This document shows positions 9,721-19,341 of a stretch of 20,484 nucleotides of DNA, in pieces. Position 1 is the stretch's first letter. Each line of letters starts with the position of its first letter. Origin of the DNA: Muribaculaceae bacterium (GTDB lineage Bacteria; Pseudomonadota; Alphaproteobacteria; Rs-D84); contig JAMPEH010000031.1 of assembly GCA_023665245.1 (NCBI GenBank), forward strand, positions 1 to 20,484, written 5' to 3'. The position numbers were made by a program, and so were the translations under genes. The notes beneath the pieces were generated by a model that had not been told where the DNA came from, made no database searches, and worked only from the letters and a program-made list of their open reading frames with translations.

Positions 9721-12700
9721 GCTGTGGTGTGCTGTCTAAGGAGTTTGACTTCTTGTTCAAGGTCGCCGACGCGGCGGTGCAGCCGTGCCAGATCTTCTTC
9801 GTGGCGCAGGACGTGCCTTGACACGACTGTGGCCTTGGCGTCGGCGAGGACTCCGTACTGCACGCCGAGGAAACCGTCGTGGCCGGTCTGCACGACTTCG
9901 GGGAGGCGGCTCAGCCAGTACTGGGCGATTGTGCCTATCTGCCGGGAGGGGTCTCGCCTGTCTTTCCAGCGGAACCACACGAGGGGCGACTCGGCGATGT
10001 CGGCGAGGGAGAGGGAGGCGTCTCCGGCGACGTCCTTCAGCCGTATGTCGGAGACCTGCGTGACGGACTGTCCGTTGAGCTTCGTGACCTTCAGGTCGGG
10101 AATGGTGACGAGGCCGCCGGAGGCCACGGACATGGCCTCTATGGACGAGGAGGAGTCGGTGTGCCAGCCGTTCTTGGCGTATGTGCAGAAGACCAGCCTT
10201 CCGTTGGAGTAGCCGGTGTTGTCGTAGACCCACTTCATGTAGGCGCCGTTTGCGCGGTTGTAGTTTGGCCCGAGACGGAGAGCCGGGGAGTCGGCGTTGT
10301 CGGAGGAGCCGGCGACGCGCACGGTGCCGCGCAGGTATGTCGCGCCAAGGGCGTAGAGCGCGGAGGCGAGGCTCGTTGTGCCGGAGACGTCGAGGGAGGA
10401 GGAGAGGGTGGCCGCGCCCTCCACGCCGAGGGTGGATTTCAGTGTCGACGCCCCGTTTACGGTGAGGGTGGATTTCAGTGTCGACGCCCCGTTTACGGTG
10501 AGGGTTGTGGAGAGGGTCGCGGACAAGGCTCTAAATGCCGCCGCAGAGAAAATGAGCTCAGTAAGGCCGGTGCCCTGGAGTCTCTTTACTGTACCGTTTG
10601 TCCTATACAATAATGAGGCGGCCTCCCCAGTTGTTTGTAGATTTATCTGCACACTCGTACTGCCGCCAAGCGACACGACGAGGTTGTTGGACCCGTTCAC
10701 CGTTGCCGAGAATCCGACAAACTGTCCGTCTGCGCCGGCGGTGTCGGGGTCGTAGTTGGTGAAGGGGCTTACCACGAACTTTGCGTTGGCCGTGCGGACG
10801 AATGTGTTGCCGTCGGAGTCCACGAGGAAGCGGCTTCCGTTGTTGCCGACGTGGAACTGGCCGTCGGTGCGCATGATGCCGGTGTCGTGGTAGAAGCTCT
10901 TGGAGCCGTAGGTGCGAATCCATGTGTCGTCGGCCATGTATATGCCGCCGCCGTGGTTCTGGCTGTACCAGCCTCGCTCGCCTGTGGTGCGCAGCCAGCC
11001 CTGGACGAGTGCGTCGCCCGCCACGTCGAGCTTGTAGGAGGGCGAGGTCGTGCCGACGCCGACGGAGCCGGGGATATGTGTGTTGCCGCTTCCGTCAAGA
11101 AGCGTGAGGGTACGTTGCAGATTCGTGAATACGCCCGAATATTGACGGACATAGATAGGCTCGTTGCCATCGTCAGCGGTGGCAATCTCGGCATATCCGG
11201 CGTTTGATGCAGTGCCGCCGACACGGATGCGGAAATAGTCGTTGTCAGCCATTTTCTGAAAGAGCAGTTCGCGCACATTCGTGCCGGTGAGGTCTGCAAA
11301 CGTTATGCTCCCCACTCCGGTCATGTTTCCGCTGACGTTGGCCGTGCCGTTGAAGCTCTGACCCCAGATGCTGCGGGCAGTGGCAAGCTGGGAGGCCGAG
11401 GCCACGTTGGAGTCGGTGAAGGCGACTGCCCTCCAAGCTGACCACGAAGCAGAGTTTACAGAGCGGCGATACAGCAATCCGCTTGAATGGTCATCGTTCA
11501 GCTGCCACAACCAAATGCTACTTGCGGGTGCGGCGGTTGAGCTGTTGCTGAATTGGGCGACAACGCCGTAGTGTGACTGTGAATTTGTGGTGTTTGGATT
11601 ATAGGGAAATACCCGGCAACCACCAACAGTATTGAGGTCGGATACTGAGATGAGGTGCATGAATGCCGCGCCTTGCACCCCGTCGAGCAAATCGGCGTTG
11701 AGGTTGGTGAAAAGAGCAGTGGAAGAGGCCGCCATGTTGCTTCCGTTCCATGTCATTGCCCATCGTGTCGCCGATGAACCCCACGTTTGATTTTGCGTGA
11801 GGAATGCAATGCCGGAGGCTCCGTTGACACCCTGAATGCCGAGCTGGCCAGCAGCGTTGAAGTCACCAATCTTCACGTCGTCACCAACTATGTTGGCGGT
11901 GTTATTCGCGAAGTTCAACGCCCCGGTCATTGTGCCGCCGCTTCGGGGGAGGTAGGTCGTACTATCCACGCTGCCGTCGGCTTTGAGGAACTGCGAGGAC
12001 GTGCCGCCCGATTTGATTATCTTACCAAGAAACGTGACATCGGCAATACCTCTTTTTATTTCCAAAGCGTCAACACTGGATGTGGAGTTGTTCCATGTGC
12101 CAAGCCGCAATTTGTCGCTTGCTCCATAAAGCACATATGCCCCATAGACCGTAGTGTCCGCCGCCTCATATAGATAGAGTCCGTTGTCATTCGTCCAATC
12201 GCCAACGACGATAAGTTTATTCGTAAACGTCTTCGCCCCCGTTATGGTCTGGGCTCCATTCAGTGTGACGTAGTTGGCGAGGGATTGGTGTGAGGTGATG
12301 TAGTTTCCCTTCGGCTGGTAGAGGGTCTTCGCGGAGTCCTTGGTGAGGTATGCGGGGACGCGGCAGGTGTTGGCGTCGCACAGGGTGAGGTTGCCGTCGG
12401 AGTCGAACTGCGGGACGTTGTTGGCCTTGAGCTGCCCGAGGAGGTCGGAGGTCTTCATCAGCCCCGATAGGCTCTGATGCTGGGTGAGCGGCTTGATGCT
12501 TTGGCCGCCTATCGTTATCGTGCCGTCGGAGAGTGACACGTTAGGCACGTCGGTTTTCTTGGCGTAGGCCGCCAGCGACTGATGCTCCTTCAGGAAGCCG
12601 CTGTCGTTGTCAAGCTGTGAGACCTTGGTGGGTATGGAGGGTTTGCCGCTCAGTGACGAATACTTGCCGTCAAAGAGCGTCGGCTTGTTGGTGAGGTCGG

Positions 12701-15700
12701 CGTAGCTGCCGCTGAACTTCGTATAGCCGCTGTCGTTGGTCAGCTCTGAGACCTTGGTGGGCAGCTCCGTCTTCTTGGCATAGCCCGCCAATGACTGATG
12801 CTGGGTGAGAAAGCCCTTGGCCTCCACCGCGCTCATCGTCGTATAACCTTTCTTCTCCACCGCGCTCATCGTCGTAAACAGGCTGTCGTTGGCAAGCTCA
12901 CTCACCTTCGTCGGTATGTTGACAAGCTGGTTGTCTATCGTCAGTGTGCCGTCGCCGACTGTGATTTTCGGAACTTCGGCCTTCTTCGCATAGTCGGCCA
13001 ATGACTGATGCTGCGTGAGGTAGTTGCCCTTTGGCTGGTACATTGTCTGCGCCGCGTCCTTTGACAGATACGGAGTGACAAGGCAGGTACCGGGGGAGTC
13101 AACGCTCTCGAAGCAGTTGCCCGAACCGAACCTCACAAGACCCGAAAAACCCGACAGCTGATTGATGTTGGTGGGCACTATGACGGTCTTGTCATCTACT
13201 ACTATCTTTCCGTCGCCGACTGTGATTTTCGGCACGTCGGTTTTCTTCGCGTAGTTAGCCAGCGACTGATGCTCCTTCAGGAAGCCCTTGTTGTCAACCC
13301 ACTGCTGCGTGGCGTAGCCGTTGCGGTCGAGGTATGAGATTACGGTTGCCATGTCAACGCCGCCTGTGCCGCCGCCGTCAAGATGCTCCCCCTTTGCGGT
13401 GAGGAAGGAGTCGGAGTATATGCCCACCTTTGCGTGTAGGTTTCCGTCTGCGTCAACCTCGAAGACATCGTCCCAGGTCTTCTTTGCGAGGAAAGTCTCG
13501 CCCTTGGAGAGGACAAGCTGATGGTTTAGAATCAATGCGGAAGTCACGGCGTTGCCGCTGCCGGAGACTGCCACGTCGTTCACGCCGTCGGTGATTCCGT
13601 AGCCTTTGAGGGTGGTGGGCTTTCCGCTTGTTATCTTGCTCCAGTCGAGGCTTGGGATATGGGAGGCCGACAGCGACACGGCGAGGACACCCTGCGCGTT
13701 GCGTGCCAGCCCTGAGCCGATTTTAACGCCGCCAAGGGTTTCGCCGGAGGCCATTGGCAGCACATACTCTTCGGGAGCGCCGAGGATTTCGGAATAGGAG
13801 TAGACGGGCTTTGCGGCCCCAATCCATGAGGGTATCCCGGTGATGTCGGCCCAGTCGACGGAGGAGAGCGCCCCGCCGAGGGTGGGGAAGTCGGTCTTGA
13901 GCACATAGTCGGCGAGCACCGCGTTGAGCTGCGCCATTGTGAGGCCACCGCCGGAGACGCTTCCGTCGGGGTGTTTCCCCTTTGCGGTGAGGAATCCCTC
14001 GGAGTAGAGACTTCGCTTCGCCCTTATGGCGTAGACCTTTGAGATGTCGAAGCTGCCGTCAACGGCTATCGGGTTGCCGGAGCTGTCCTCTGGAATGAAT
14101 AGGGAGTTGAGGGCGTTGACATAGTTGAGGATGGAGGCGAGGGTCTGCGAAGCGTCGCCGCCGAGTCCTTCTATGGTTATGCCGCTTCCGATGAACACGT
14201 TTCCGGCGGCGTCCCAGTGGAGGGCTCCCCCGGCCACCTTTCCGCTTCCGTCGGTGTTCCACGATATTGAGCCGTCGGCGAGGTAGCCGGTTCCGTCCAT
14301 GCGGAAGAGAGCGCGGGCCCTCTTCGGGTTGGAGGCGAATCCGGGAATCTCGCGGTCTATTTGGTCGCCGCCGAACCACGCGGCGATGCTGCGCTCGCCG
14401 TATTCGGGGTGGAGGACGCCCGATATGCCGGAGTAGACGTCCTGGGTGTATATGGAGCTGTTGTTGTAGCCGAGCTTGATGAGGGAGGTTAGGATAAGGC
14501 CGCCGTCTATGGTGGTGTCCTCTCCGAGGGCTTCCTTGATGTAGCCGTATGCGCCGTCCACCATAACCTTTACGGCGAGTGAGAGGAGGAGAATGAACTG
14601 CTGCCGGGTGTTGTAGAACATACCGACGGTGGTTGTGAATCCGTCGGGCACCGGCACGCAGCCGAACTTGTCGGGCGTTGCGGCGAGAATTGCGGAGAGC
14701 ATGGAGGTGAAGGCCGCGTAAGCCTTGGAGTAGGCCTCCCAGCCGGCTGTGAGCTCTGCCACCCTGTCGTTGTCGGCGGGGCCGTCCTTGGAGAGGTATT
14801 CCATGATGGAGTCATAGTGTGCCTTGATTGCCTTGTGCTCCTCCTGCACCCTTGCCAGCTCGTCGCGGAGTCCTTTGAGCTCGTCGGGGTCGAACACGCC
14901 ATCCTTCGCCCATTCGGTGAGGGTGTCGATGGCCTCCTGTGCGCGGGAGTCGTCGGTGTATCTGTCCTTCTTGAACCAGTCTTCGGGGTGGAAGTCGCCC
15001 GGCTCACGCTTGCGGCTACCGTCGGCTATGATTGCCACCATGAGAGTTCCCTCGGAGTGGTCGGAGGGCGGGTCTCCCAGGGCCTCGCTTCCCTTGTAGT
15101 CCCTTTCGAGGAACCAGAGGTCGCGGTCGGAGTAGCCGTTGACCGGCTTTGAGGTGAAGATGGAGGACTTGCCGTCGATGAGGTCGAAGACAGAGAGCGG
15201 GACGCTTGTCTCCACCCACCCTGAGCCGTCGAACATGGAGGTGACGTAACGGGAGGGGTCGGATGTGTCGAGCCACAGGTCTCCGATATGGAGGGAGTCG
15301 TCTTCCCCCTTCCAGCCGTCCGGCCTTTCGAGGGAGCGGGGGTCAGAGGCTCCCACCCAGGTCTCGGCCTTTTGGTCGGCCTGGTCCTTGATTCCGTCGA
15401 GGGCGGCGTAAATCTCGCGTCCGAGGGCGTTGAGGGCGGCGTTGTCGGCCACCACCCAGTCGGATTCGTGGAAGGAGGAGTCGCCGGAGGAGTCGGGGCG
15501 TGGCTGCACGCATACGCGGAGGGTGTTGCCGTCGCCTCCGCTGTCAATCCAGAGGTCTCCCCCGTCGTAGGGGGCGTATGGCGTTTGGAGGAATACGCGC
15601 CTCTTCTCGCCGGCGGCGGCGAGGGCTTCGGCGATTCCGGAGTCGGTCTTCCTACGCCACTCGCTTCCTGTCCATTGGTAGGCATAGCCTGAGAGGGTGT

Positions 15701-18700
15701 CGTAGTAGAGGTCGCCGGCGTGTGCGCTGCGGTCGGCCTCGGTTGTCCAGTCGGAGGCGGGGTAGTTGCCGGGGGTGGGCTCTCCCTGGCCTACGAAAGT
15801 CTCCACCATGCCGTCTATCTGACTGTGGAAACCCTCGACGAAGGAGTCGTATTCCTTGCGGAAGTCGTTGAGCGCGGAGTCGTCGGTGTAGCGAGATGCG
15901 GGGGTCCAGTCGGAGATTTGTGGCGGCTCTCCGGCGGGGCGCGGCGTGACGCAACGGAGAATGTCGTCGGAGTAGAGCGGAGCGAAGGTTGCGGAAGCCC
16001 ATATGTCGCCCTCGTCGTAGGGAGGCGTGGGGAGCGTGTTGGCAGCCGTGGCGAATGTGCGCCGCTTTCGGTCGGCGAGGTCGTAGGCCTTTGCGGCCTC
16101 GGCGAGGGCCTTTGTGATGGCGTCATCGGTGATGGTGTACCAGTCCCATTTGCCTGATTCGGGGTCCTGGGAGAAGCGGTAGGCATATCCGGTGTCGTTG
16201 TCATAATAGAGGTCCCCGGCGTGTCTTTGCCGCAGGGTCTCGGAGCCCCAGTCGGAGGCCGGGTGATTTTCAAGCGAGGGCGCACCGTTTCCGAACCACG
16301 TCTCAATCGCGCCGTCAATCTGCCTGCGTATGTCGTCGAGCTGCCCGGCGGTTATGGCGTTGACGTAGCCCTCGATGTCCTCCAGAGCTATGGACTGGAT
16401 ATATTTATCAATTGGCACACCGTCAATGGTTGACTTCACGGAGATTCGTGCGGCCACGTCAAGGGCCTTTCCGTCCTTGTCATATTTGATGAATGTGTCG
16501 CCGTCGGGGTCGCCGATATATGTGTCACCGTAGCATTTGAAGTATGCGTTCCCCTTGGCATGGTCGTAGCCATAGCTGACGAAGTCACGCCCCGACAGGG
16601 TGTAGTGCTCCTCGTTGGACTTGCCGCCACCTATGCCGGTGAAGAGTTTGACGCTCGGAGAATCGCTCCCCACCGTGTCAAGGATTATCGCCCCTTGCCG
16701 TGTTGGGTCTGTGCGGTTGCCGAGGTGCGCTATCTCGTCATCAGGCTGCGGTATGTCGCTCCCTCGCTCGCAGTCTGTCGCGCTCACCTCAATGTAACCG
16801 TAATGGTTGCCGACCTCATCGGTGATGTAGTCGTTGCTCACGTCGGTGACGAGCCTCCACCACCTGTGGTTGCTCACTTTGTGGTGTGTGCCGGGTCCTA
16901 CGTTGAAGTCCTCTGACAGCGCTTGGTCGCCTGTCTTGATGTGCGTCTCTCGTTTCTCGCCGTCCTGCTCTGAAAGGAACAGACACCGCCATGCAATCAG
17001 GTTGCCGTCCTCGCTAAGCACTTCCTCTACGGAGCTGCATTTGACACCGCCTCCGGGGGTCACATACTTGCGCCCGGCGAGCACATCAGCATTGATGATG
17101 GTGAGGGTCTCGAATATGGCGCGGACCCTGACAAACAGCTCGTCAAGCTCCATGACGCTTCTCCCGGTCTCCTTGTCGGTAAAAAACTTGCCGCCGGACA
17201 CGCCGTCAAGGAACCTGCCTACCTCAAACCCGGTGTCGGAAGACAGGAGGTAAGGGGTGCGGTCGGCGTAGCGTTTTGAAAGAAAATCAAGGGAGTTCTG
17301 GAGCTGGACCTTCGCACCGCTCTTTGCAATGCCGTCTATTTTATCCTCTAACGATTTTAGACGCGACACCGTGACATTCTCGCCACAAGTGTAGGTGCAT
17401 TTGGCGTATGGTCTGTCAAGGGTGTACTCACAGCCAATTATCCTGCTGCCGCGTCCTCCTTCCCCGAAATGAGCCGTGTCTATGACGGTGACGGTGTCAC
17501 CCGGCTTGGGATGCCTGTTTTCCTCAAAGAGCGGCTTCAAGTAATCCCAAGCCATTGGGCATGTACAGGTGGAGGTGTCCTTGGCATATTCCCACAGGGC
17601 CTGCTGACCCTCAGTCAGCAGCCTGGCCTGTGCCTCGGCTATTAGCCCTAATTCTTCCATTTTTGAGGCATCCCAGCCATACAGCGTGAATTTATCACCC
17701 TCGCAGGGTCTCAGTATACTGTCAGGGAGGAGCCGTCCGTAATCCTCATTGGCCACAATCTCCAGCATCTGTGCCTCCGGGTTGATGTTTCCCTTAATAT
17801 CTTTCTCATTCAGACCCTTGGGATTAAACTTCGCCCCGAAGTCCATGCCGTTGAGGGCCCCTGAGAGGAATACTATATGGAGTTCCTGTCCGGGGAGTAT
17901 ATAGGAAGACAGGAAAGGGAAGTCTTCATCGTATTTTATACGGTAATAGACGTGAGAATCCTCCTTTGTGGTGTCTCCCACTTCGTCTTCATTGCCCTCT
18001 TTGTCTTCTTCTTTATCACCTTTGTCTACTGTGACGGTGTCGGAGGTATATGTCTCAGGCTCTTCTGTTATTGTCAGCTCTACCTTTGGGTAGATGTCAT
18101 CAAACGTCACCACTTTCTCCACTACCTGAGCTTCAGGGATGTATGGGTCGGTCTGAAGGTACGGCATATTGCCGGGCAGAGTTAGCCTTCTCTCCACAAT
18201 GCCTCCAATCGTGTCGCTGTCAGAAGAATAGCCAGAAGCGAGGTTGCGGGTTGACCCGAACACGTAGAGACGGTTGGGGGCTTCCGTCCTGCCTTGTGAG
18301 AATGATATTGAGGAGACGTTGTCTCCGGCACGGAAGACAAACGAGCTGCCATGGTTCTCCATCTTGCCGAAGTATACGGTGTTTCTGTCAACCCACCACT
18401 CGCACTCAAACGCCTCCGCTATGGCCTGTATGCCGCCGAGGACGGACAGGTTCTCATATTTTATAGCCTTTGGCTGCCCTGACTGATTAAAGCCGCTTAA
18501 ATCGATGCTGAAAGGTGAGTCACCGTATCTATAGCCCAGCATGTCAAGGCAATTCTTTATGACAGACGCGTGGAGGTTTATGGAGGCCGTCAGTGTGAAG
18601 GCCGCCTCCTTTGCGGCAGTTGAGCCGGGTATTGCGTACCACAGTATCTTGTTTGCCCACGCCCAGTAATATGCGTCAAGCTTAAGTTGGTAATCCCATT

Positions 18701-18923
18701 CTCCAGTATTGGCGTTCCATACTCCTGACTGTTTGCGTGTGATGATGTAGTCACCGACGGAAGAGCCTATCGGGAAGTCCACTGCCTCTGTACCCCTAAG
18801 AGAAAAACAAAGGGTGATGCTGTCCTCGTTCATCAGCGAGAATCTGCGTATGCAATTTTCATTGAGTACACCACGGTAGAGTGTAACGCCGTCAGGCGAC
18901 AATATCTCGTAATCCTTATTCAT
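9717..18923 (-). CDS. Giant tail hub/fibre with Peptidase_S74 self-cleaving chaperone
   Basis: 3068 residues. About 1-520 resembles the gp27-like tail hub at the start of phage tail-associated proteins (YILSPDG-type opening, then AYYWAWANKILWYAIPGS and FECEWWVDRNTVYFG). About 880-1310 holds repeated GDLYYD/GDLW modules; about 1345-1385 a coiled coil; about 1880-2220 six HQSL repeats; about 2260-2950 fibre-knob-like segments (TYLPRSGGTMTG, GWYSQNHGGGIY). The last 111 residues are a Peptidase_S74 intramolecular chaperone: SDIRLK with S2958 and K2963 five residues apart, then IGTIAQYWLSRLPEVV and a terminal coiled coil. In the family the chaperone trimerises the fibre and cuts itself off before the Ser, which predicts a 2957-residue mature chain. 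It begins within the preceding gene (8-bp overlap) and joins the tail tip to receptor binding. Confidence 0.9.
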   Translation of the reverse strand: MNKDYEILSPDGVTLYRGVLNENCIRRFSLMNEDSITLCFSLRGTEAVDFPIGSSVGDYIITRKQSGVWNANTGEWDYQLKLDAYYWAWANKILWYAIPGSTAAKEAAFTLTASINLHASVIKNCLDMLGYRYGDSPFSIDLSGFNQSGQPKAIKYENLSVLGGIQAIAEAFECEWWVDRNTVYFGKMENHGSSFVFRAGDNVSSISFSQGRTEAPNRLYVFGSTRNLASGYSSDSDTIGGIVERRLTLPGNMPYLQTDPYIPEAQVVEKVVTFDDIYPKVELTITEEPETYTSDTVTVDKGDKEEDKEGNEDEVGDTTKEDSHVYYRIKYDEDFPFLSSYILPGQELHIVFLSGALNGMDFGAKFNPKGLNEKDIKGNINPEAQMLEIVANEDYGRLLPDSILRPCEGDKFTLYGWDASKMEELGLIAEAQARLLTEGQQALWEYAKDTSTCTCPMAWDYLKPLFEENRHPKPGDTVTVIDTAHFGEGGRGSRIIGCEYTLDRPYAKCTYTCGENVTVSRLKSLEDKIDGIAKSGAKVQLQNSLDFLSKRYADRTPYLLSSDTGFEVGRFLDGVSGGKFFTDKETGRSVMELDELFVRVRAIFETLTIINADVLAGRKYVTPGGGVKCSSVEEVLSEDGNLIAWRCLFLSEQDGEKRETHIKTGDQALSEDFNVGPGTHHKVSNHRWWRLVTDVSNDYITDEVGNHYGYIEVSATDCERGSDIPQPDDEIAHLGNRTDPTRQGAIILDTVGSDSPSVKLFTGIGGGKSNEEHYTLSGRDFVSYGYDHAKGNAYFKCYGDTYIGDPDGDTFIKYDKDGKALDVAARISVKSTIDGVPIDKYIQSIALEDIEGYVNAITAGQLDDIRRQIDGAIETWFGNGAPSLENHPASDWGSETLRQRHAGDLYYDNDTGYAYRFSQDPESGKWDWYTITDDAITKALAEAAKAYDLADRKRRTFATAANTLPTPPYDEGDIWASATFAPLYSDDILRCVTPRPAGEPPQISDWTPASRYTDDSALNDFRKEYDSFVEGFHSQIDGMVETFVGQGEPTPGNYPASDWTTEADRSAHAGDLYYDTLSGYAYQWTGSEWRRKTDSGIAEALAAAGEKRRVFLQTPYAPYDGGDLWIDSGGDGNTLRVCVQPRPDSSGDSSFHESDWVVADNAALNALGREIYAALDGIKDQADQKAETWVGASDPRSLERPDGWKGEDDSLHIGDLWLDTSDPSRYVTSMFDGSGWVETSVPLSVFDLIDGKSSIFTSKPVNGYSDRDLWFLERDYKGSEALGDPPSDHSEGTLMVAIIADGSRKREPGDFHPEDWFKKDRYTDDSRAQEAIDTLTEWAKDGVFDPDELKGLRDELARVQEEHKAIKAHYDSIMEYLSKDGPADNDRVAELTAGWEAYSKAYAAFTSMLSAILAATPDKFGCVPVPDGFTTTVGMFYNTRQQFILLLSLAVKVMVDGAYGYIKEALGEDTTIDGGLILTSLIKLGYNNSSIYTQDVYSGISGVLHPEYGERSIAAWFGGDQIDREIPGFASNPKRARALFRMDGTGYLADGSISWNTDGSGKVAGGALHWDAAGNVFIGSGITIEGLGGDASQTLASILNYVNALNSLFIPEDSSGNPIAVDGSFDISKVYAIRAKRSLYSEGFLTAKGKHPDGSVSGGGLTMAQLNAVLADYVLKTDFPTLGGALSSVDWADITGIPSWIGAAKPVYSYSEILGAPEEYVLPMASGETLGGVKIGSGLARNAQGVLAVSLSASHIPSLDWSKITSGKPTTLKGYGITDGVNDVAVSGSGNAVTSALILNHQLVLSKGETFLAKKTWDDVFEVDADGNLHAKVGIYSDSFLTAKGEHLDGGGTGGVDMATVISYLDRNGYATQQWVDNKGFLKEHQSLANYAKKTDVPKITVGDGKIVVDDKTVIVPTNINQLSGFSGLVRFGSGNCFESVDSPGTCLVTPYLSKDAAQTMYQPKGNYLTQHQSLADYAKKAEVPKITVGDGTLTIDNQLVNIPTKVSELANDSLFTTMSAVEKKGYTTMSAVEAKGFLTQHQSLAGYAKKTELPTKVSELTNDSGYTKFSGSYADLTNKPTLFDGKYSSLSGKPSIPTKVSQLDNDSGFLKEHQSLAAYAKKTDVPNVSLSDGTITIGGQSIKPLTQHQSLSGLMKTSDLLGQLKANNVPQFDSDGNLTLCDANTCRVPAYLTKDSAKTLYQPKGNYITSHQSLANYVTLNGAQTITGAKTFTNKLIVVGDWTNDNGLYLYEAADTTVYGAYVLYGASDKLRLGTWNNSTSSVDALEIKRGIADVTFLGKIIKSGGTSSQFLKADGSVDSTTYLPRSGGTMTGALNFANNTANIVGDDVKIGDFNAAGQLGIQGVNGASGIAFLTQNQTWGSSATRWAMTWNGSNMAASSTALFTNLNADLLDGVQGAAFMHLISVSDLNTVGGCRVFPYNPNTTNSQSHYGVVAQFSNSSTAAPASSIWLWQLNDDHSSGLLYRRSVNSASWSAWRAVAFTDSNVASASQLATARSIWGQSFNGTANVSGNMTGVGSITFADLTGTNVRELLFQKMADNDYFRIRVGGTASNAGYAEIATADDGNEPIYVRQYSGVFTNLQRTLTLLDGSGNTHIPGSVGVGTTSPSYKLDVAGDALVQGWLRTTGERGWYSQNHGGGIYMADDTWIRTYGSKSFYHDTGIMRTDGQFHVGNNGSRFLVDSDGNTFVRTANAKFVVSPFTNYDPDTAGADGQFVGFSATVNGSNNLVVSLGGSTSVQINLQTTGEAASLLYRTNGTVKRLQGTGLTELIFSAAAFRALSATLSTTLTVNGASTLKSTLTVNGASTLKSTLGVEGAATLSSSLDVSGTTSLASALYALGATYLRGTVRVAGSSDNADSPALRLGPNYNRANGAYMKWVYDNTGYSNGRLVFCTYAKNGWHTDSSSSIEAMSVASGGLVTIPDLKVTKLNGQSVTQVSDIRLKDVAGDASLSLADIAESPLVWFRWKDRRDPSRQIGTIAQYWLSRLPEVVQTGHDGFLGVQYGVLADAKATVVSRHVLRHEEDLARLHRRVGDLEQEVKLLRQHTTA
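10431..10502 (-). repeat. Exact 36-bp tandem duplication in fibre gene
   Basis: Copies 10431-10466 and 10467-10502 are identical base for base and in frame; each encodes the 12 residues TLTVNGASTLKS in the shaft just before the C-terminal knob. Flanking partial copies (STLGVEGAATLSSSLDVSG, ALSATLSTTLTV) show that the segment is an older degenerate repeat array with one recent duplication. Confidence 0.9.
12270..13295 (-). repeat. Six HQSL modules in the fibre shaft
   Basis: The segment HQSLAxYAKKTDVP recurs, preceded by FLKE, YLTQ or YITS and often followed by KITVGDG or PTKVSEL. Copies lie near residues 1888, 1973, 2045, 2115, 2150 and 2213, the last two degenerate. At DNA level GACTGATGCT recurs in four copies. 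Such arrays allow length change by recombination between modules. Confidence 0.8.
15000..16260 (-). repeat. GDLYYD/GDLW modules in the fibre gene
   Basis: Related modules near residues 902 (HAGDLYYDNDTGYAYRF), 972 (YDEGDIW), 1068 (HAGDLYYDTLSGYAYQW), 1120 (YDGGDLWID), 1212 (HIGDLWLDTSD) and 1265 (DRDLWFLERD). They alternate with a KRRxF-xxPYD element and ASDW/ESDW. Comparable GDLW repeats occur in phage antireceptors of Firmicutes. They probably form small beta domains strung along the fibre. Confidence 0.7.
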
Positions 18924-19341
18924 CTGCTGTGCGGTGTTTGGGGTTCGGCTCCGTGCATTTCAGCGCGAGTGTCGCTATGCCACGACAAAACTGTGAGTAT
19001 TGGGGACATGAGTTGTATAGGAGGTGATAGACCACATCCGGACGTTCAGATGTGGATAGGGTAAACTCCCCCTTTTCAAGTTCGGCACAAAAAGAATCAT
19101 GGCGGGCGTAGAACTGAGCCGGTGAGTCCGCTGTCATCTGGATCTCAAGGTTCAGTTCACGCTGTGCCACTTTGGGGTTGGAGTTGTCTATGCGTGTGCC
19201 GTCTTCAAGCCGGGAGTTGAACGTAGGGCGGTCTTTCAGTGAGCATGGCGCAAGCAGTGCCGAGAGCGTGTTCCCGGTGGTCAGCACCCCCCACTCTTTC
19301 TTTGCGTTCTTGCCGTTGATTGTTAGGTACACTCCGCTCAT
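18916..19341 (-). CDS. Distal-tail-like protein
   Basis: 141 residues. Order of motifs: YLTINGKNAKKEWGVLTTG, then LSALLAPCSLKDRPTFNSRL, then SNPKVAQRELNLEIQMTADS and a C-terminal EPNPKHR. Proteins with the SNPKVxxRxLxLxIxxTA pattern follow the tape measure and precede the tail hub in Bacteroidota siphovirus-like phages, the position of the distal tail protein (Dit) that links tube and tip. Its length is short for a full Dit with a galectin-like arm, so it may be only the ring domain. ATGA overlap with the gene before it (19338-19341) and an 8-bp overlap with the giant fibre indicate tight translational coupling and equal supply. The name rests on position and pattern. Confidence 0.7.
   Translation of the reverse strand: MSGVYLTINGKNAKKEWGVLTTGNTLSALLAPCSLKDRPTFNSRLEDGTRIDNSNPKVAQRELNLEIQMTADSPAQFYARHDSFCAELEKGEFTLSTSERPDVVYHLLYNSCPQYSQFCRGIATLALKCTEPNPKHRTADE

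Noticed and set aside
9717..10100. Possible diversity-generating retroelement variable repeat at the fibre C terminus
   Set aside because: The C terminus is a Peptidase_S74 chaperone, no template repeat of the region occurs in the window, and no reverse transcriptase gene is present.
12270..13295. CRISPR array
   Set aside because: The repeats are degenerate, of unequal spacing, and translate as in-frame protein modules of the fibre.
10700..16900. Many + and - frames of 60-250 codons overlapping the giant fibre gene
   Set aside because: All have Arg/Pro/Ser-rich compositions typical of shifted frames in GC-rich DNA; the fibre frame is continuous and has recognisable domains.
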